Positions 1 to 9,049 of a DNA stretch of 48,291 nucleotides are shown here, piece by piece (position 1 is the stretch's first letter; each line of letters starts with the position of its first letter). The position numbers were made by a program, and so were the translations under genes. The stretch is from Actinomycetes bacterium (lineage in GTDB: Bacteria > Actinomycetota > Acidimicrobiia > Acidimicrobiales > Palsa-688). The DNA is taken from contig JAKCDU010000026.1 of NCBI GenBank assembly GCA_021838445.1, positions 4,223 to 52,513 on the forward strand. The letters run 5' to 3'. Below the pieces are notes generated by a model. That model was not told where the DNA came from, made no database searches, and worked only from the letters and a program-made list of their open reading frames with translations.

Positions 1-180
1 TCTGTTCTGCCCTGGGACCTAGGACCTCAAATCCGGCTACGAGCCGGTGATCCAACCCGGTCGCCGGTCTCGGCGGCGACGCGCCGAGGTAGAAGCCGTG
101 ATCAAATCGTCGGAACTAGGGCGTGGCAGCTACCGGGTCCCTCCAGCCCTCGTCACAGGGGTGGTGGTCAAAGGCATCCC
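1..180. other. Left edge without a recognisable gene
   Basis: No plausible coding region is seen here. The only structure is a small hairpin, CCGGCT-acg-AGCCGG at 33-47. It lies downstream of the minus-strand secreted-protein gene that stops at 181 and could help end its transcript. It has no T-run, so this is a weak suggestion. Confidence 0.4.
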
Positions 181-972
181 TCAGTAGCCGAGGTCGTAAT
201 CCACCCCGTTGACGGTGCCGTCCTGGACGACCTCGTTGACGACGCTGTTGAACGAAGACCCGGTTGAGGCGTCCCAGTTGCCGGTCTCCGGCGTGGGTGG
301 GACATGACCGGGGCCGGCGATCTTGTTCCACGCCGACGCGTAGGAGTAGAAGCCCCCACCCCCGGATGCTCCTTCTACCTGCATCTGGTAGCTGATTCCC
401 TCGATGGTGAAATCATTGAGGGTGATGTTGGTGGACCAGCTGTTTCCGGTCTCGATATCGGCCCACCACATGGTCGGTTTGCTCGAGACGTCGAGGTTCT
501 TGGCGTAGAGAGCCTCGGAGCAGCCGATCTCCCAAGCCTGCTGGGCTTGGGCCAGGGAGTGACCTTTGAGACCGCCGAACACGGGATCGTTGACCACGGC
601 GGTGGTGCAGGCGCCAAGTATGTTTCGCGCGTACGCTCCGGCGTAGCCAGTGTTGAAATAGAGAGCAATGTTCGTGACACCGGCCTTCTGAGCCGCTGAC
701 ACCTCGGCGGCGGCGCAGCTGTTGGCGGTAAAGGGCCGACCGCCCCCGACGCCGATTATGGCGAACGAGTATCCCCCACCGATCGGGCTGAACGTGCCCG
801 AACACTGCGGGGAGGAGACGTCGTAGCCGTACCCGCCTCCGGCGTAAGGGTCACTGGCGGCGTCGGCCGGCGCCTGGACGGCGGCGAGAACCCCGAGCGA
901 CACGCTCGTCGCCGCGGTGGCCCGGAACACCCAACGCCGGCTACGAGTGATGGCGTTCGACCGTGATCCCAT
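181..972 (-). CDS. Secreted protein with GH25-like/DUF1906-like appearance
   Basis: The protein has 263 residues. The ATG at 972 is preferred over longer in-frame starts because a GGAGGAGG ribosome binding site lies about 10 nt upstream and the protein then begins with a signal peptide: a basic RSRR segment, a hydrophobic stretch and AADAAS-like processing near residues 30-36. The mature part starts GYDVSSPQC and contains FAIIGVGGG, ALYFNTGY and WWADIETGNSW. Together these resemble the strand-ends of a TIM-barrel glycosidase-like fold (GH25 or DUF1906), where a DxE pair is catalytic. That assignment is inferred from motif pattern only. Four or more cysteines suggest disulphides in an exported protein. 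A TATCCT hexamer at 1021-1026 (minus) could be its -10 box. It is divergent from the yyaL-type gene. Substrate unknown; a role in cell-wall or polysaccharide cleavage is possible. Confidence 0.75.
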   Translation of the reverse strand: MGSRSNAITRSRRWVFRATAATSVSLGVLAAVQAPADAASDPYAGGGYGYDVSSPQCSGTFSPIGGGYSFAIIGVGGGRPFTANSCAAAEVSAAQKAGVTNIALYFNTGYAGAYARNILGACTTAVVNDPVFGGLKGHSLAQAQQAWEIGCSEALYAKNLDVSSKPTMWWADIETGNSWSTNITLNDFTIEGISYQMQVEGASGGGGFYSYASAWNKIAGPGHVPPTPETGNWDASTGSSFNSVVNEVVQDGTVNGVDYDLGY

Positions 973-1150
973 GATGTTGCGACCTCCTCCGCCGCTCCTC
1001 GGCAGTTCCCCAGGGACCCGAGGATAACTGCTCGGACTCGAAGATCCCAGCTTCGCCACCCTCGACCTCCCACCGATGCAGCTTGCTCCCAACCGATCCC
1101 GGCTGCCGGCCCTCTCGTCCGGCCGGGATCGCGGCGTCAAGCGTGATGGT

Positions 1151-1156
1151 TAGCTT
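1151..1156 (+). promoter_or_regulatory. Putative leaderless -10 box of the yyaL-type gene
   Basis: TAGCTT fits the TANNNT -10 pattern. It is followed by 6 nt and then GTG at 1163, the second codon of the called ORF (ATG 1160, GTG 1163). No ribosome binding site precedes either codon. The same TANNNT-N6-start arrangement recurs at several other unit-leading genes in this window, which argues for transcription starting at the GTG. No convincing -35 is seen. Confidence 0.45.
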
Positions 1157-1159
1157 GGG

Positions 1160-3151
1160 ATGGTGACACCCACCAACCGCCTAGCCCAGGAGACCAGCCC
1201 CTACCTGCGCCAACACGCCGGCAACCCGGTCGACTGGTACCCCTGGGGCGACGAGGCGTTCGAGGCGGCCAAGAGCCGGGACGTCCCGGTCCTGCTCTCG
1301 GTCGGCTACTCCGCCTGCCACTGGTGCCACGTGATGGCCCACGAGTGCTTCGAGGCCGCCGAGGTGGCGGAGGTCATGAACCGGGGCTTCGTGAACGTCA
1401 AGGTGGACCGCGAGGAGCGCCCCGACGTCGACAGCGTCTACATGGAGGCGGTCCAGGCGGCGACCGGATCGGGGGGCTGGCCCATGACGGTGCTCCTCAT
1501 GCCCGACGGAAGACCCTTTCACGGGGGGACCTACTTCCCCCGCCCGCAGTTCCTGGATCTGCTGGACCGGATTGGGACCATGTGGCACGAGCGCCGCGCC
1601 GATCTCGAGACCGCCGCCGACCAGCTCGCGGCGGCGGTGCGCACCGGCGGCGCCCTGCCGAGCCAGGGCTGGGCGTCCAAGGGGGACCCGGCGGCGCACC
1701 TCTCCCCGGATCTGCTGGCCGCCACCGGCGACGCCCTGCTCAGCCGCTTCGACCCCGACTGGGGGGGATTCGGGCGGGCGCCCAAGTTCCCGCAGCCCCC
1801 GATGCTGGAGACCCTTCTGCACGCGGCCGTGTCCACCGGGCGGCCGGACCTCATGGCGGCGTTGACCACCACCCTCGATGCCATGGCCAGCGGCGGCATC
1901 TACGACCACCTGGCCGGGGGTTTCGCCCGCTACTCCACCGATCGACGCTGGCTGGTGCCGCACTTCGAGAAGATGCTCTACGACAACGCGCTGTTGGCGC
2001 GGGTCTACCTGCACGCCTACCAGGCCACCGGTCTGGTCCGCTGGCGTCAGGTCGTCGAGGAGACCCTCGGCTACCTCATGGCCGCGCCGATGCGGGTACC
2101 CGGTGCCGGATTCTGCTCGGCCGAGGACGCCGACAGCGAGGGCGTCGAAGGCAAGTTCTACGTGTGGGGCCGTTCCGAGGTGGTCGAAGTGGCGGGAGCC
2201 GTGACCGCCGACTGGTACGGGGTGAGCGACGACGGCAACTGGGAGGGGACCAACATCCTGACCCGACCCGGGCGGGGGCCCCTGGAACGCCCGCCGGAGG
2301 TGGAGGCCGGCCGGCGGGCCCTGCTCGCCCAGCGCGGGCGGCGGGTCCGGCCCGGCCTCGACGACAAGGTCCTGACCGAGTGGAACGCCATGGCCGTGGC
2401 CGCCCTGGCCGAAAGCGGGGCGGCCCTCGGCCGGTCCGACCTTCTGGCCGCCGCCGAGGAGGTGGCGGAGTTCCTGAGCTCCTCGCTGCGCCGGGCTGAC
2501 GGACGGTGGCTGCGCAGCTGGCAGGCCGGCCGGGCCCGCCATCTGGCCTACGGCTCGGACTACGCGTGGCTGGTGGAGGCCTTCACCCGCCTGGCCGAGG
2601 CCACCGGCCGGCGACGGTGGATGGACCAGGCGGTGGTGGCCGCCGACGGGCTGGTGGATCTGTTCTGGGATGACCGGGTGGCCGCCTTCAAGACGGCGGG
2701 GCGGGACGGGGAGGCGCTGATCGCCTCGCCGGTCGACACCCACGACGGGGCGCTCCCCTCGACCAACTCGGTGGCTGCGGTGGGACTGGCCCGGCTGTCG
2801 GCGCTCACCGGCCGCACCGCCTACCGCCAGCCGGTCGAGACGCTGCTGGAGGCCATGGGCCCGGCCCTCGGCGCGGCGCCGGTGGCCTTCACCGGCCTGG
2901 TCGGCGCGGCCCACCTGCTCAGCTCCGGGTTCACGGAGGTGGTGATCGTCGGGGAGCGACCCGACCTGGTCTCGGTGGTCACCAGCCGGTATCTCCCCGA
3001 CGCCGTGGTGGCCTGGGGCGAGCGCTACGACTCCCCCCTGTGGGAGGGCCGGTCCGACCAGCAGGCCTATGTCTGCCGGAACTACGCTTGTCAGTGGCCG
3101 GCCCGCGAACCGGGCGAACTGGCGGCCCAACTCGGGACCATCCACCCTTGA
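1160..3151 (+). CDS. Thioredoxin-domain protein of the YyaL/DUF255 family
   Basis: The protein has 663 residues, the usual family length. The N-terminal 165 residues form the DUF255 thioredoxin-like domain with the hallmark [21 protein letters not shown]-type opening and a C53-H-W-C56 motif. The rest matches the alpha/alpha-barrel part related to N-acylglucosamine 2-epimerase and cellobiose epimerase folds (for example [17 protein letters not shown] and [14 protein letters not shown]). The function is poorly known; members are linked to spermatogenesis-associated protein 20 in animals. The start is ATG 1160 or, if the mRNA is leaderless, GTG 1163. No operon partner is evident: the next gene begins 30 nt downstream and seems to have its own start signals. 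Confidence 0.93.
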   Translation: MVTPTNRLAQETSPYLRQHAGNPVDWYPWGDEAFEAAKSRDVPVLLSVGYSACHWCHVMAHECFEAAEVAEVMNRGFVNVKVDREERPDVDSVYMEAVQAATGSGGWPMTVLLMPDGRPFHGGTYFPRPQFLDLLDRIGTMWHERRADLETAADQLAAAVRTGGALPSQGWASKGDPAAHLSPDLLAATGDALLSRFDPDWGGFGRAPKFPQPPMLETLLHAAVSTGRPDLMAALTTTLDAMASGGIYDHLAGGFARYSTDRRWLVPHFEKMLYDNALLARVYLHAYQATGLVRWRQVVEETLGYLMAAPMRVPGAGFCSAEDADSEGVEGKFYVWGRSEVVEVAGAVTADWYGVSDDGNWEGTNILTRPGRGPLERPPEVEAGRRALLAQRGRRVRPGLDDKVLTEWNAMAVAALAESGAALGRSDLLAAAEEVAEFLSSSLRRADGRWLRSWQAGRARHLAYGSDYAWLVEAFTRLAEATGRRRWMDQAVVAADGLVDLFWDDRVAAFKTAGRDGEALIASPVDTHDGALPSTNSVAAVGLARLSALTGRTAYRQPVETLLEAMGPALGAAPVAFTGLVGAAHLLSSGFTEVVIVGERPDLVSVVTSRYLPDAVVAWGERYDSPLWEGRSDQQAYVCRNYACQWPAREPGELAAQLGTIHP

Positions 3152-3180
3152 CCTGGTACGACCGATAATCATGACATTCC

Positions 3181-3840
3181 GTGACGAGCACCGTTTCTGA
3201 TCTGCGGGTCCTGCGGGACCAGCCCAGGGCACCGGTAGCCGAGGGGGCGACCCTCGAGATTCTCGTCGTCGCCGCCGACGACGTGCACTGCGCCGGTATC
3301 GACCTGAACACCGGGGCTCTGGTCCGCACCTGGGCCCCGTTGGCCCCCGAGACCCGCATAAGACCCTTCGACGTGGTGCAGGTCACGAGCGACGCCAACC
3401 CCGAGATCGTCCCCGACCCGGCCCAGCCCGAGGCCATCTCGCTGGCCGCTCCCCCTCAGGTGGTGGACCGGATGACCGGACGCCGCTGCGAGCGCCTGAT
3501 CCGTCCTCTGCTGCACCCCCGCAACCAGCCGCTGCTCGGGATCAGCGCCACCGCGGTGCCGTTCTGGCAGCGCAGCGGCGACCATCCGTCGATCGCCCTG
3601 GTCGAGCCGGCCGGGTCCATTCTGATGGTGCGGGAGGGCAGCTACCTGGGCTGCCGCTTCGAATGGCAGGATCACGAGCGGGAGTTGCCGTGCCTGGACC
3701 GGGCCCTGGCCGGCCACATGGACCGCAACGGTCTGACCCGCATGGCCGTCGGTAGAGGTGACCGCCTGGTCATCTCCCTCACCGCACCCATCGACGGGCG
3801 CTGCCACAAGGTCGTAGAGACGGTCCTGCGGCGCCGCTAG
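3181..3840 (+). CDS. Conserved-looking hypothetical protein
   Basis: The ORF encodes 219 residues from a GTG start. I do not recognise the family. It has no signal peptide or membrane segment. The sequence alternates short beta-strand-like stretches (LEILVVAADDVHCAGIDL, SIALVEPAGSILMV) and ends with RLVISLTAPIDGRCHKVVETVLRRR-like basic residues. It has compositional bias like its neighbours and good codon usage, so it is probably real. There is no ribosome binding site before the GTG; a GATAAT hexamer at 3164-3169 and a TTGACC at 3148-3153 lie just upstream but at poor spacing. It converges on the next minus-strand gene. Function unknown. Confidence 0.7.
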   Translation: MTSTVSDLRVLRDQPRAPVAEGATLEILVVAADDVHCAGIDLNTGALVRTWAPLAPETRIRPFDVVQVTSDANPEIVPDPAQPEAISLAAPPQVVDRMTGRRCERLIRPLLHPRNQPLLGISATAVPFWQRSGDHPSIALVEPAGSILMVREGSYLGCRFEWQDHERELPCLDRALAGHMDRNGLTRMAVGRGDRLVISLTAPIDGRCHKVVETVLRRR

Positions 3841-3948
3841 CGCCCCCGGCCGGCGCTTCATCAACCCCATCAGGTGAACCGGGCCAGGCGTTCGGCAGGG
3901 TATAGGGGTAACGGCGGCCCAGTAGTGGTGACCTGGCGGCGCTGGTCG

Positions 3949-3963
3949 GCCCCTCAAAGGGGC
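3949..3963. terminator. Putative bidirectional terminator hairpin
   Basis: GCCCCT-caa-AGGGGC forms a perfect 6-bp stem with a 3-nt loop in the gap between two convergent genes. There is no T-run, which is common for GC-rich actinobacterial terminators but lowers certainty. Confidence 0.4.
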
Positions 3964-3993
3964 GAGACGGTATCGGCTTGGCGCGGAGGGCGC

Positions 3994-4665
3994 TCAGGGC
4001 GCGTGCTTGGCGGCCAACTCCTCGGCCATGGCCCAGCCGAACCCGATGAGGACGTCGTGGCGCTCGACGTCGAGGGTCTCGAAGAGGGCGGCCACCTCGG
4101 GGTCGACGACCTCGGGCTTGGCCGGGGAGAAGTCGAACACCCCGCAGGGGGCACCGTCACCGGTGACCACGAAGCTGCGGTCGTCGATGCGGCCCTCGGC
4201 TCCGAAGCGCTTGGCCAGGCGCCGGCTCCACGCCCGCTCCTCGCCGGTCGGCTTGTGGCCCGGGCGGGGGCAGATGTCCTCGAGGCCCTTGAACGCGACG
4301 AAGGCCCCGGCGTCGGCGAAGCGGGTGCCGATGAGCACGTCCTCGTCGGGGAAGGCCAGTACGGCCCGCCGGAACTGGGCCGAAACCAGGGCCTTGAGGA
4401 CCTGGTCGCGCTTGGCCCCCCTCTTGACAGAGGCCAGGCCCCACAGCAGGCAGGGGGTCCCACCGATGCGTTCGAGGGTGCAGAAAGAGAAGCCGGCCAG
4501 CTTCGAGGCATCCCTCACCTGAGTGATCAGGACCCACGCCTCCGGTTGCTTGGACAGGAGCCCGATATCGAACCCGGCCGGCCCGTCGGTCACGATGTCC
4601 GCCATCTCGGCCAACTCGGCGTCCGACAAGGCGGTGCAATCCTTCGTTTCGACTTCCAGCGTCAT
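3994..4665 (-). CDS. Hypothetical protein, possible GNAT-like fold
   Basis: The protein has 223 residues and starts at ATG 4665 with a GAGGAG ribosome binding site roughly 10 nt upstream. It is soluble with no signal peptide. The stretch LAGFSFCTLERIGGTPCLLWGLASVKRG followed by a helix (DQVLKALVSAQFRRA) has the order strand-strand-basic loop-helix seen in GNAT acetyltransferases, so an acetyltransferase-like fold is possible but not shown. It lies downstream of dnaE on the same strand, separated by a strong terminator-like hairpin, so it is probably transcribed separately. A 12-bp palindrome (ATACCGCGGTAT, 4664-4675) overlaps the start codon. Function unknown. Confidence 0.7.
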   Translation of the reverse strand: MTLEVETKDCTALSDAELAEMADIVTDGPAGFDIGLLSKQPEAWVLITQVRDASKLAGFSFCTLERIGGTPCLLWGLASVKRGAKRDQVLKALVSAQFRRAVLAFPDEDVLIGTRFADAGAFVAFKGLEDICPRPGHKPTGEERAWSRRLAKRFGAEGRIDDRSFVVTGDGAPCGVFDFSPAKPEVVDPEVAALFETLDVERHDVLIGFGWAMAEELAAKHAP

Positions 4666-4771
4666 ACCGCGGTATCACTCCTCACCCACGTGGTCCGACC
4701 CCGAACAGTTTACGCCGTTACGCCCCTCATCAGCCACCGGGCGTCCCCGGGGGCCCTCCCCGGGCCGCCCG

Positions 4772-4791
4772 GCGGGACGGATGGGTCCCGC
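4772..4791 (-). terminator. Terminator hairpin of dnaE
   Basis: A perfect 7-bp stem, GCGGGAC-N6-GTCCCGC, begins 1-2 nt after the dnaE stop codon on the minus strand. A second GC-rich inverted repeat follows (about 4738-4770). The position right behind a stop codon supports a terminator role despite the absence of a T-run. Confidence 0.6.
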
Positions 4792-4792
4792 T

Positions 4793-7700
4793 TCAGGCGC
4801 CGGGTGGGTTGAGGCAGTCGGGTCCGAGCAGCTCCCGCAGCTCGGCGGGCAGGCCCCGGCCCACCTCGACGTGGAGGTCGGCGGCCAGGCGGATGCACTT
4901 GGCCCCGACGTGGAGGAACACCGGCGAGCCACCGGGATGCTCGACGAACAACTGCTTCAGCCGGTCGACCCGCTCGTCGGTGAGGGCGTGCAACGGCAGG
5001 TAGACGTGGAGCGGCTCGGCCCCACCAGCCGACAACTCCGGCTTCTTGACCTCCATGCAGATGAACTTGGGTTGCTCGTCGCGGGTGTCCAATCGACCCT
5101 TGATGCACACCACCGCGTCGTCGGCGAGCAGATAGCCGACCTCGGTCATGGTGCGGGGGAACACCCACACCTCCATCGCCGACTCGAGATCCTCGAGGGT
5201 GAAGGTGGCCATCAGGTCGCCCCGCTTGGTGTACTTGCGGACCAGACCGGTGATGACCCCGCCCACGCAGCGCATCTCGCCGTCGCGCCCTCTCCCGGAC
5301 GGCACGGCGGCTTCGGGGGCCACCCCGGAGAGCTCGCGCGCCGCCTGGTCGCGCAGCTCGGCGAGGGTGGTGTCGGTGTGGCGGGCCAGGGCCGCCTCCA
5401 GACCCTTGAGGGGGTGGTCGGAGAGGTAGAGGCCGAGCATCTCCTTCTCGAAGGCCAGCTTGGTGGCCTTGTCGAACTCCTGGTCCGGTATGGCCACCCG
5501 GGCGTCGTCGAAGACCGCCTCGTCGCCTCCGAGCTCACCGAAGAGGCTCATCACCCCCTGGTCGGCTTCGCGTCGTCGGGCCAGGGTCCGATCGACGATC
5601 TGCTCGAAGACCAGGCACAGGCCCTGGCGGGGATGCCCCAGGTGGTCGAAGGCGCCGGCCTTGATCAGAGACTCGACGGTCCGCTTGTTGAGCACCATGG
5701 GGTCGACCCGGGCGCAGAAATCGTAGAAGTCGGAGAAGGGTCCGTTGGCTTCGCGCTCGGCGATGACCTTCTCGACCAGCCCCTCGCCCACGTTGCGGAT
5801 GGCCGACAGGCCGAAGGGGACGACCCAGCGCTGGCGCTCGCCGTCCTCGACGACCACGGCGGTGAAATCGGAGTCGGCGACGTTGACGTCGGGGACCAGC
5901 ACCTCGATGTTCTGGGCCCGGCACTCGGCCAGGTAGACCGCTGTCTTGTCCTTGTCATCCTTGACGCTGGTGAGCAGCGCCGCCAGGTACTGCGCCGGGT
6001 AGTGGGCCTTGAGCCAGGCCGTCTGGTACCCGACCAGGGCGTAGCCGTAGGCGTGGGACTTGTTGAACGCGTAGTCCGCGAAAGGCTCGATGATGTCGAA
6101 CAGCTGCTCGCCGAGCTTGGCCCCGTATCCGGTGCGCTCGCAGCCGGCGATGAACTTCTCCCGCTCCTTGGCCATCACCTCGCGGATCTTCTTGCCGGCC
6201 GCCTTGCGCAGATTGTCGGCCTCTTCGAGGGTGTAGCCGGCGATGCGCTGGGCGACTCGCATCATCGACTCCTGGAAGACCATGAGACCCTGGGTGTCGG
6301 CCAGCACCTCCTCGAGGTCGGGGTGCAGGTAGGTGATGGGCTTACGGCCGTTCTTGCGATCGGCGTAGTCGTAGTGCATGTTGGCCGCCATCGGACCTGG
6401 CCGGTAGAGGGCGTTCAGGGCGGCGATGTCCTCGAAGCTGTCGGGGACCAGGGACCGCATGAGAGCCCGCATGGCGCTGCCCTCGAGCTGGAAGATACCA
6501 ATGGACTCCCCCCGCTGGAGCATCTGGTAGACGAGCGGGTCGTCGAGGGGGACGGCGTCGATGTCCACCTCGTCGCCGGTGCTCAACCGGATGAGGTCGA
6601 GGGCCCGCTCGATCACCGACAGGTTGCGCAGGCCGAGGAAGTCCATCTTGAGCAGGCCCAGCTCCTCGACCCCGTGCATCTCGTACTGGGTGACGATCGG
6701 GGCGTCCTCGGGACGTCCTCCCGGGGACGGTTTGCGCTGAATGGGGAGGTTGTCGGTGAGCGGTTGGCCCGAGATCACCACCGCGGCGGCGTGAATCCCG
6801 TCCTGGCGGCGCATCCCCTCGAGCCCCCGGGCCACCTCCACCACCTTCTTGGCGTCGGGGTCGGTGGCGATCAGCTCCCGGAGCTCGGCCGCCTGCTTGT
6901 AGCCGTCGAGGTACTTGGGGTGCTCCTCCAGGCACGCCCACAGGGGGGTGTCGCGACCCATCACCAGCGGCGGCATCAGCTTGGCGATGCGGTCACCGAG
7001 ACCGTAGGGGTAGCCGAGCACCCGCGCCGCGTCGCGCACCGCGGCCCGGGCCTTGATGGTGGAGAAGGTGATGATCTGCGCCACCCGGTCCCAGCCCCAC
7101 CGCTCGGCCGCGTAGCGGATCATCTCCGAGCGGTAGCGCTCGTCGAAGTCCATGTCGATGTCGGGCATCTGCTTGCGGCCCGGGTTCAAGAAGCGTTCGA
7201 AGAGCAGGTCGTAGGCGATCGGGTCCAGGTCCACGATGCGCAGGCAGTAGGCGACGCAGCAGCCGGCCGCGCTGCCGCGGCCGGGACCGACCCGGATGTG
7301 GTGGTCGCGGGCGTGGCGGATCAGGTCCCAGACCACGAGAAAATAGTCCGGGAAACCCATGTCGGAGATGACCCCGAGCTCGAAGTCGAGCCGCTCGACC
7401 ACATTCTGAGGCAGGGGGGTCCCGTAGCGCGAGGCGGCCCCCTCGTAGGCCAGGTGGCGCAGGTAGGCGTCGGCGGTGTCGAAGCCGGGCGGGCGGGGGA
7501 ACTCGGGGAGCTTGGGTTTGCCGAACTCGATGGTGACGTCGGCCCGCTCGGCGATCCACAGCGTGTTGTCGCACGCCTCGGGGTAGTCACGAAACAGCGA
7601 CCGCATCTCGGCCGCGGTCTTCAGGTAGTGCTCGTCGCCGTGGAACTTGAACCGGTTGGGGTCGTCCTTGGCCGATCCGGTCTGCACGCACAGGAGGGCG

Positions 7701-8452
7701 TCGTGGGCCTCGGCGTCGGCGCGCGACACGTAGTGGCTGTCGTTGGTGGCGAGCAGCGGGGCACCGATGCGCTGGGCCAGCCGGATCAGCTCGGGGTTGG
7801 TCTTGTGCTGCTCCGGTAGGCCGTGGTCCTGCAGCTCGACGAACAGCGACTGCTGGCCGAAGATGTCCTGCAGGCGGGCGGCGAGAACGGTGGCCCGCTC
7901 GAAGTCACCCCGCAGCAGGGCCTGGAGCACCACTCCGCCGAGGCAGCCGGTCGTGGCGATCAGGCCCTCGTGGTGGCGCTCGAGCAGCTCCCAGTCACAG
8001 CGGGGCTTGTAGAAGTAACCCTCGAGGAACGCCTCCGAGGACAGCTTGAGGAGGTTCTTGTAGCCCTGGTCGCTCTCGGCGAGGAGGGTCAGGTGGTAGT
8101 ACAGCTTCTCGCCGGCCTCGCCCTCCCCACCGGTGTCGTCCACCCGGCCCCGCCGCACGGGTCGCTCGAAGCGGGACTCCCCGGCCATGTAAGCCTCGGT
8201 GCCGATGATGGGCTTGATGCCGGCCTGGCGCGCCGCCTTGTAGAAGTCCAGGACCCCGTACATGTTCCCGTGATCGGTGATACCGATGGCCGGCTGGCCG
8301 TCGGCCACCGCCCGGGCGATGACATCGGGCACCCGGGCCGCGCCATCGAGCATCGAGAACTCGGTGTGCTGATGGAGATGGGTGAACGACGCCCCCACTC
8401 GGTCCTGTCCTCCTGCTGGCTGGTCCGCTGAATCGGCTCCACCGACGGCCAT
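4793..8452 (-). CDS. dnaE: DNA polymerase III alpha subunit
   Basis: The replicative polymerase of 1219 residues adds nucleotides to DNA in the replisome. The PHP domain opens with FTHLHQHTEFSMLDG and GITDHGNMYG (residues 20-85). The polymerase palm carries the catalytic PDIDMDFDERYR motif near residues 425-435 and GPGRGSAAG just before it. The C-terminal helix-hairpin-helix and OB-fold segments follow (GGVITGLVRKYTKRGD near residue 1065). Length is at the upper end for actinobacterial DnaE1. The ATG at 8452 is weakly preceded by AGGG. The start codon is embedded in CACAGG/CCTGTG repeats (see separate entry). The order dnaE near rluD-lspA-dksA-ileS is also known from Streptomyces and mycobacteria. 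Confidence 0.97.
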   Translation of the reverse strand: MAVGGADSADQPAGGQDRVGASFTHLHQHTEFSMLDGAARVPDVIARAVADGQPAIGITDHGNMYGVLDFYKAARQAGIKPIIGTEAYMAGESRFERPVRRGRVDDTGGEGEAGEKLYYHLTLLAESDQGYKNLLKLSSEAFLEGYFYKPRCDWELLERHHEGLIATTGCLGGVVLQALLRGDFERATVLAARLQDIFGQQSLFVELQDHGLPEQHKTNPELIRLAQRIGAPLLATNDSHYVSRADAEAHDALLCVQTGSAKDDPNRFKFHGDEHYLKTAAEMRSLFRDYPEACDNTLWIAERADVTIEFGKPKLPEFPRPPGFDTADAYLRHLAYEGAASRYGTPLPQNVVERLDFELGVISDMGFPDYFLVVWDLIRHARDHHIRVGPGRGSAAGCCVAYCLRIVDLDPIAYDLLFERFLNPGRKQMPDIDMDFDERYRSEMIRYAAERWGWDRVAQIITFSTIKARAAVRDAARVLGYPYGLGDRIAKLMPPLVMGRDTPLWACLEEHPKYLDGYKQAAELRELIATDPDAKKVVEVARGLEGMRRQDGIHAAAVVISGQPLTDNLPIQRKPSPGGRPEDAPIVTQYEMHGVEELGLLKMDFLGLRNLSVIERALDLIRLSTGDEVDIDAVPLDDPLVYQMLQRGESIGIFQLEGSAMRALMRSLVPDSFEDIAALNALYRPGPMAANMHYDYADRKNGRKPITYLHPDLEEVLADTQGLMVFQESMMRVAQRIAGYTLEEADNLRKAAGKKIREVMAKEREKFIAGCERTGYGAKLGEQLFDIIEPFADYAFNKSHAYGYALVGYQTAWLKAHYPAQYLAALLTSVKDDKDKTAVYLAECRAQNIEVLVPDVNVADSDFTAVVVEDGERQRWVVPFGLSAIRNVGEGLVEKVIAEREANGPFSDFYDFCARVDPMVLNKRTVESLIKAGAFDHLGHPRQGLCLVFEQIVDRTLARRREADQGVMSLFGELGGDEAVFDDARVAIPDQEFDKATKLAFEKEMLGLYLSDHPLKGLEAALARHTDTTLAELRDQAARELSGVAPEAAVPSGRGRDGEMRCVGGVITGLVRKYTKRGDLMATFTLEDLESAMEVWVFPRTMTEVGYLLADDAVVCIKGRLDTRDEQPKFICMEVKKPELSAGGAEPLHVYLPLHALTDERVDRLKQLFVEHPGGSPVFLHVGAKCIRLAADLHVEVGRGLPAELRELLGPDCLNPPGA

Positions 8453-8480
8453 CCACAGGACCCTGTGCAGAACCTGTGGA
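8452..8480 (-). promoter_or_regulatory. CACAGG/CCTGTG half-sites over the dnaE start
   Basis: Three half-sites are present: CACAGG 8454-8459, CCTGTG 8462-8467 (together a 14-bp palindrome with a 2-nt centre) and CCTGTG 8473-8478. The outermost pair also forms TCCACAGG-N13-CCTGTGGA, whose ends match 7 of 9 positions of a DnaA box (TTATCCACA) in opposite orientations. The block touches the dnaE ATG. A further palindrome, ACACCGGTGT, lies at 8487-8496 beside a TAGTTA that could be the -10. This resembles an operator; the binding protein is unknown. Confidence 0.4.
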
Positions 8481-8545
8481 CTAACTACACCGGTGTGATT
8501 ACTCCAGCCTGGAGGCTAGCGCAGAGCTGCGACAGCGCCGGCGGC

Positions 8546-9049
8546 CTAGAGATAGGTACCGGACCGGACCTGGTCCTCGGTGCCCGCCGGAAGGCTGCGC
8601 TGGCGCATCTGCTCGAGCTGGGCCCGGGCAGCCATCTGCTGAGCAAACAGGGTGGCCTGGATGCCGTGGAACAGCCCTTCGAGCCACCCGACCAGCTGCG
8701 CCTGGGCGATGCGCAGCTCGGCGTCGCTCGGCACGGCATCGGAGCTGAACGGCGAGGCCAGGCGGGCCAACTCCTCCTGCAGGTCGCTGGACAAGCCGTC
8801 GGCCAGCTCCTTCACCGAGGTGTCGTAGATCTCCCGCAGGCGACTGCGCGAGGCGTCATCGAGGGGGGCCTGGCGGACCTCCTCGAGAAGCTGCTTGATC
8901 ATCGACCCTATGCGCATCACCTTGGCCGGCTGCTCGACCGCCTCGCGGTCGGGAGCCTGGGCCTGTTCGGCGTCTTCGCCCTCGGCGGAACTGGACGGCA
9001 CGATGAGCACCTGGTCGGGCATCTGGGATGGGCGTTCGGTTCCTGGCAT
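8546..9049 (-). CDS. bpa: Bacterial proteasome activator Bpa (PafE)
   Basis: The protein has 167 residues and matches the Bpa/PafE family (DUF2587) closely: VEQPAKVMRIGSMIKQLLEEVR-type helix, SDAVPSDAELRIAQAQLVGWLEGLFHGIQ and LFAQQMAARAQLEQMRQ. Members form dodecameric rings that open the 20S proteasome and feed it unfolded proteins without ATP. The C-terminus is SGTYL; in Mycobacterium tuberculosis the equivalent GQYL tail docks in the proteasome alpha-ring, with the penultimate Tyr critical. Here Gln is replaced by Thr. Start ATG 9049 overlaps the stop of the upstream gene by one base (TGATG), implying translational coupling. It implies that the organism has a 20S proteasome elsewhere (inferred). 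Confidence 0.93.
   Translation of the reverse strand: MPGTERPSQMPDQVLIVPSSSAEGEDAEQAQAPDREAVEQPAKVMRIGSMIKQLLEEVRQAPLDDASRSRLREIYDTSVKELADGLSSDLQEELARLASPFSSDAVPSDAELRIAQAQLVGWLEGLFHGIQATLFAQQMAARAQLEQMRQRSLPAGTEDQVRSGTYL

Noticed and set aside
1181-3232. A 683-residue open frame on the minus strand
   Set aside because: Antisense to the yyaL-type gene, with Pro/Gly/Arg/His-biased composition typical of shadow frames.
4523-7819. A 1098-residue open frame on the plus strand
   Set aside because: It is fully antisense to dnaE and reflects GC-rich codon positions; the composition is Leu/Gly/Val/His/Arg-rich with no domain.
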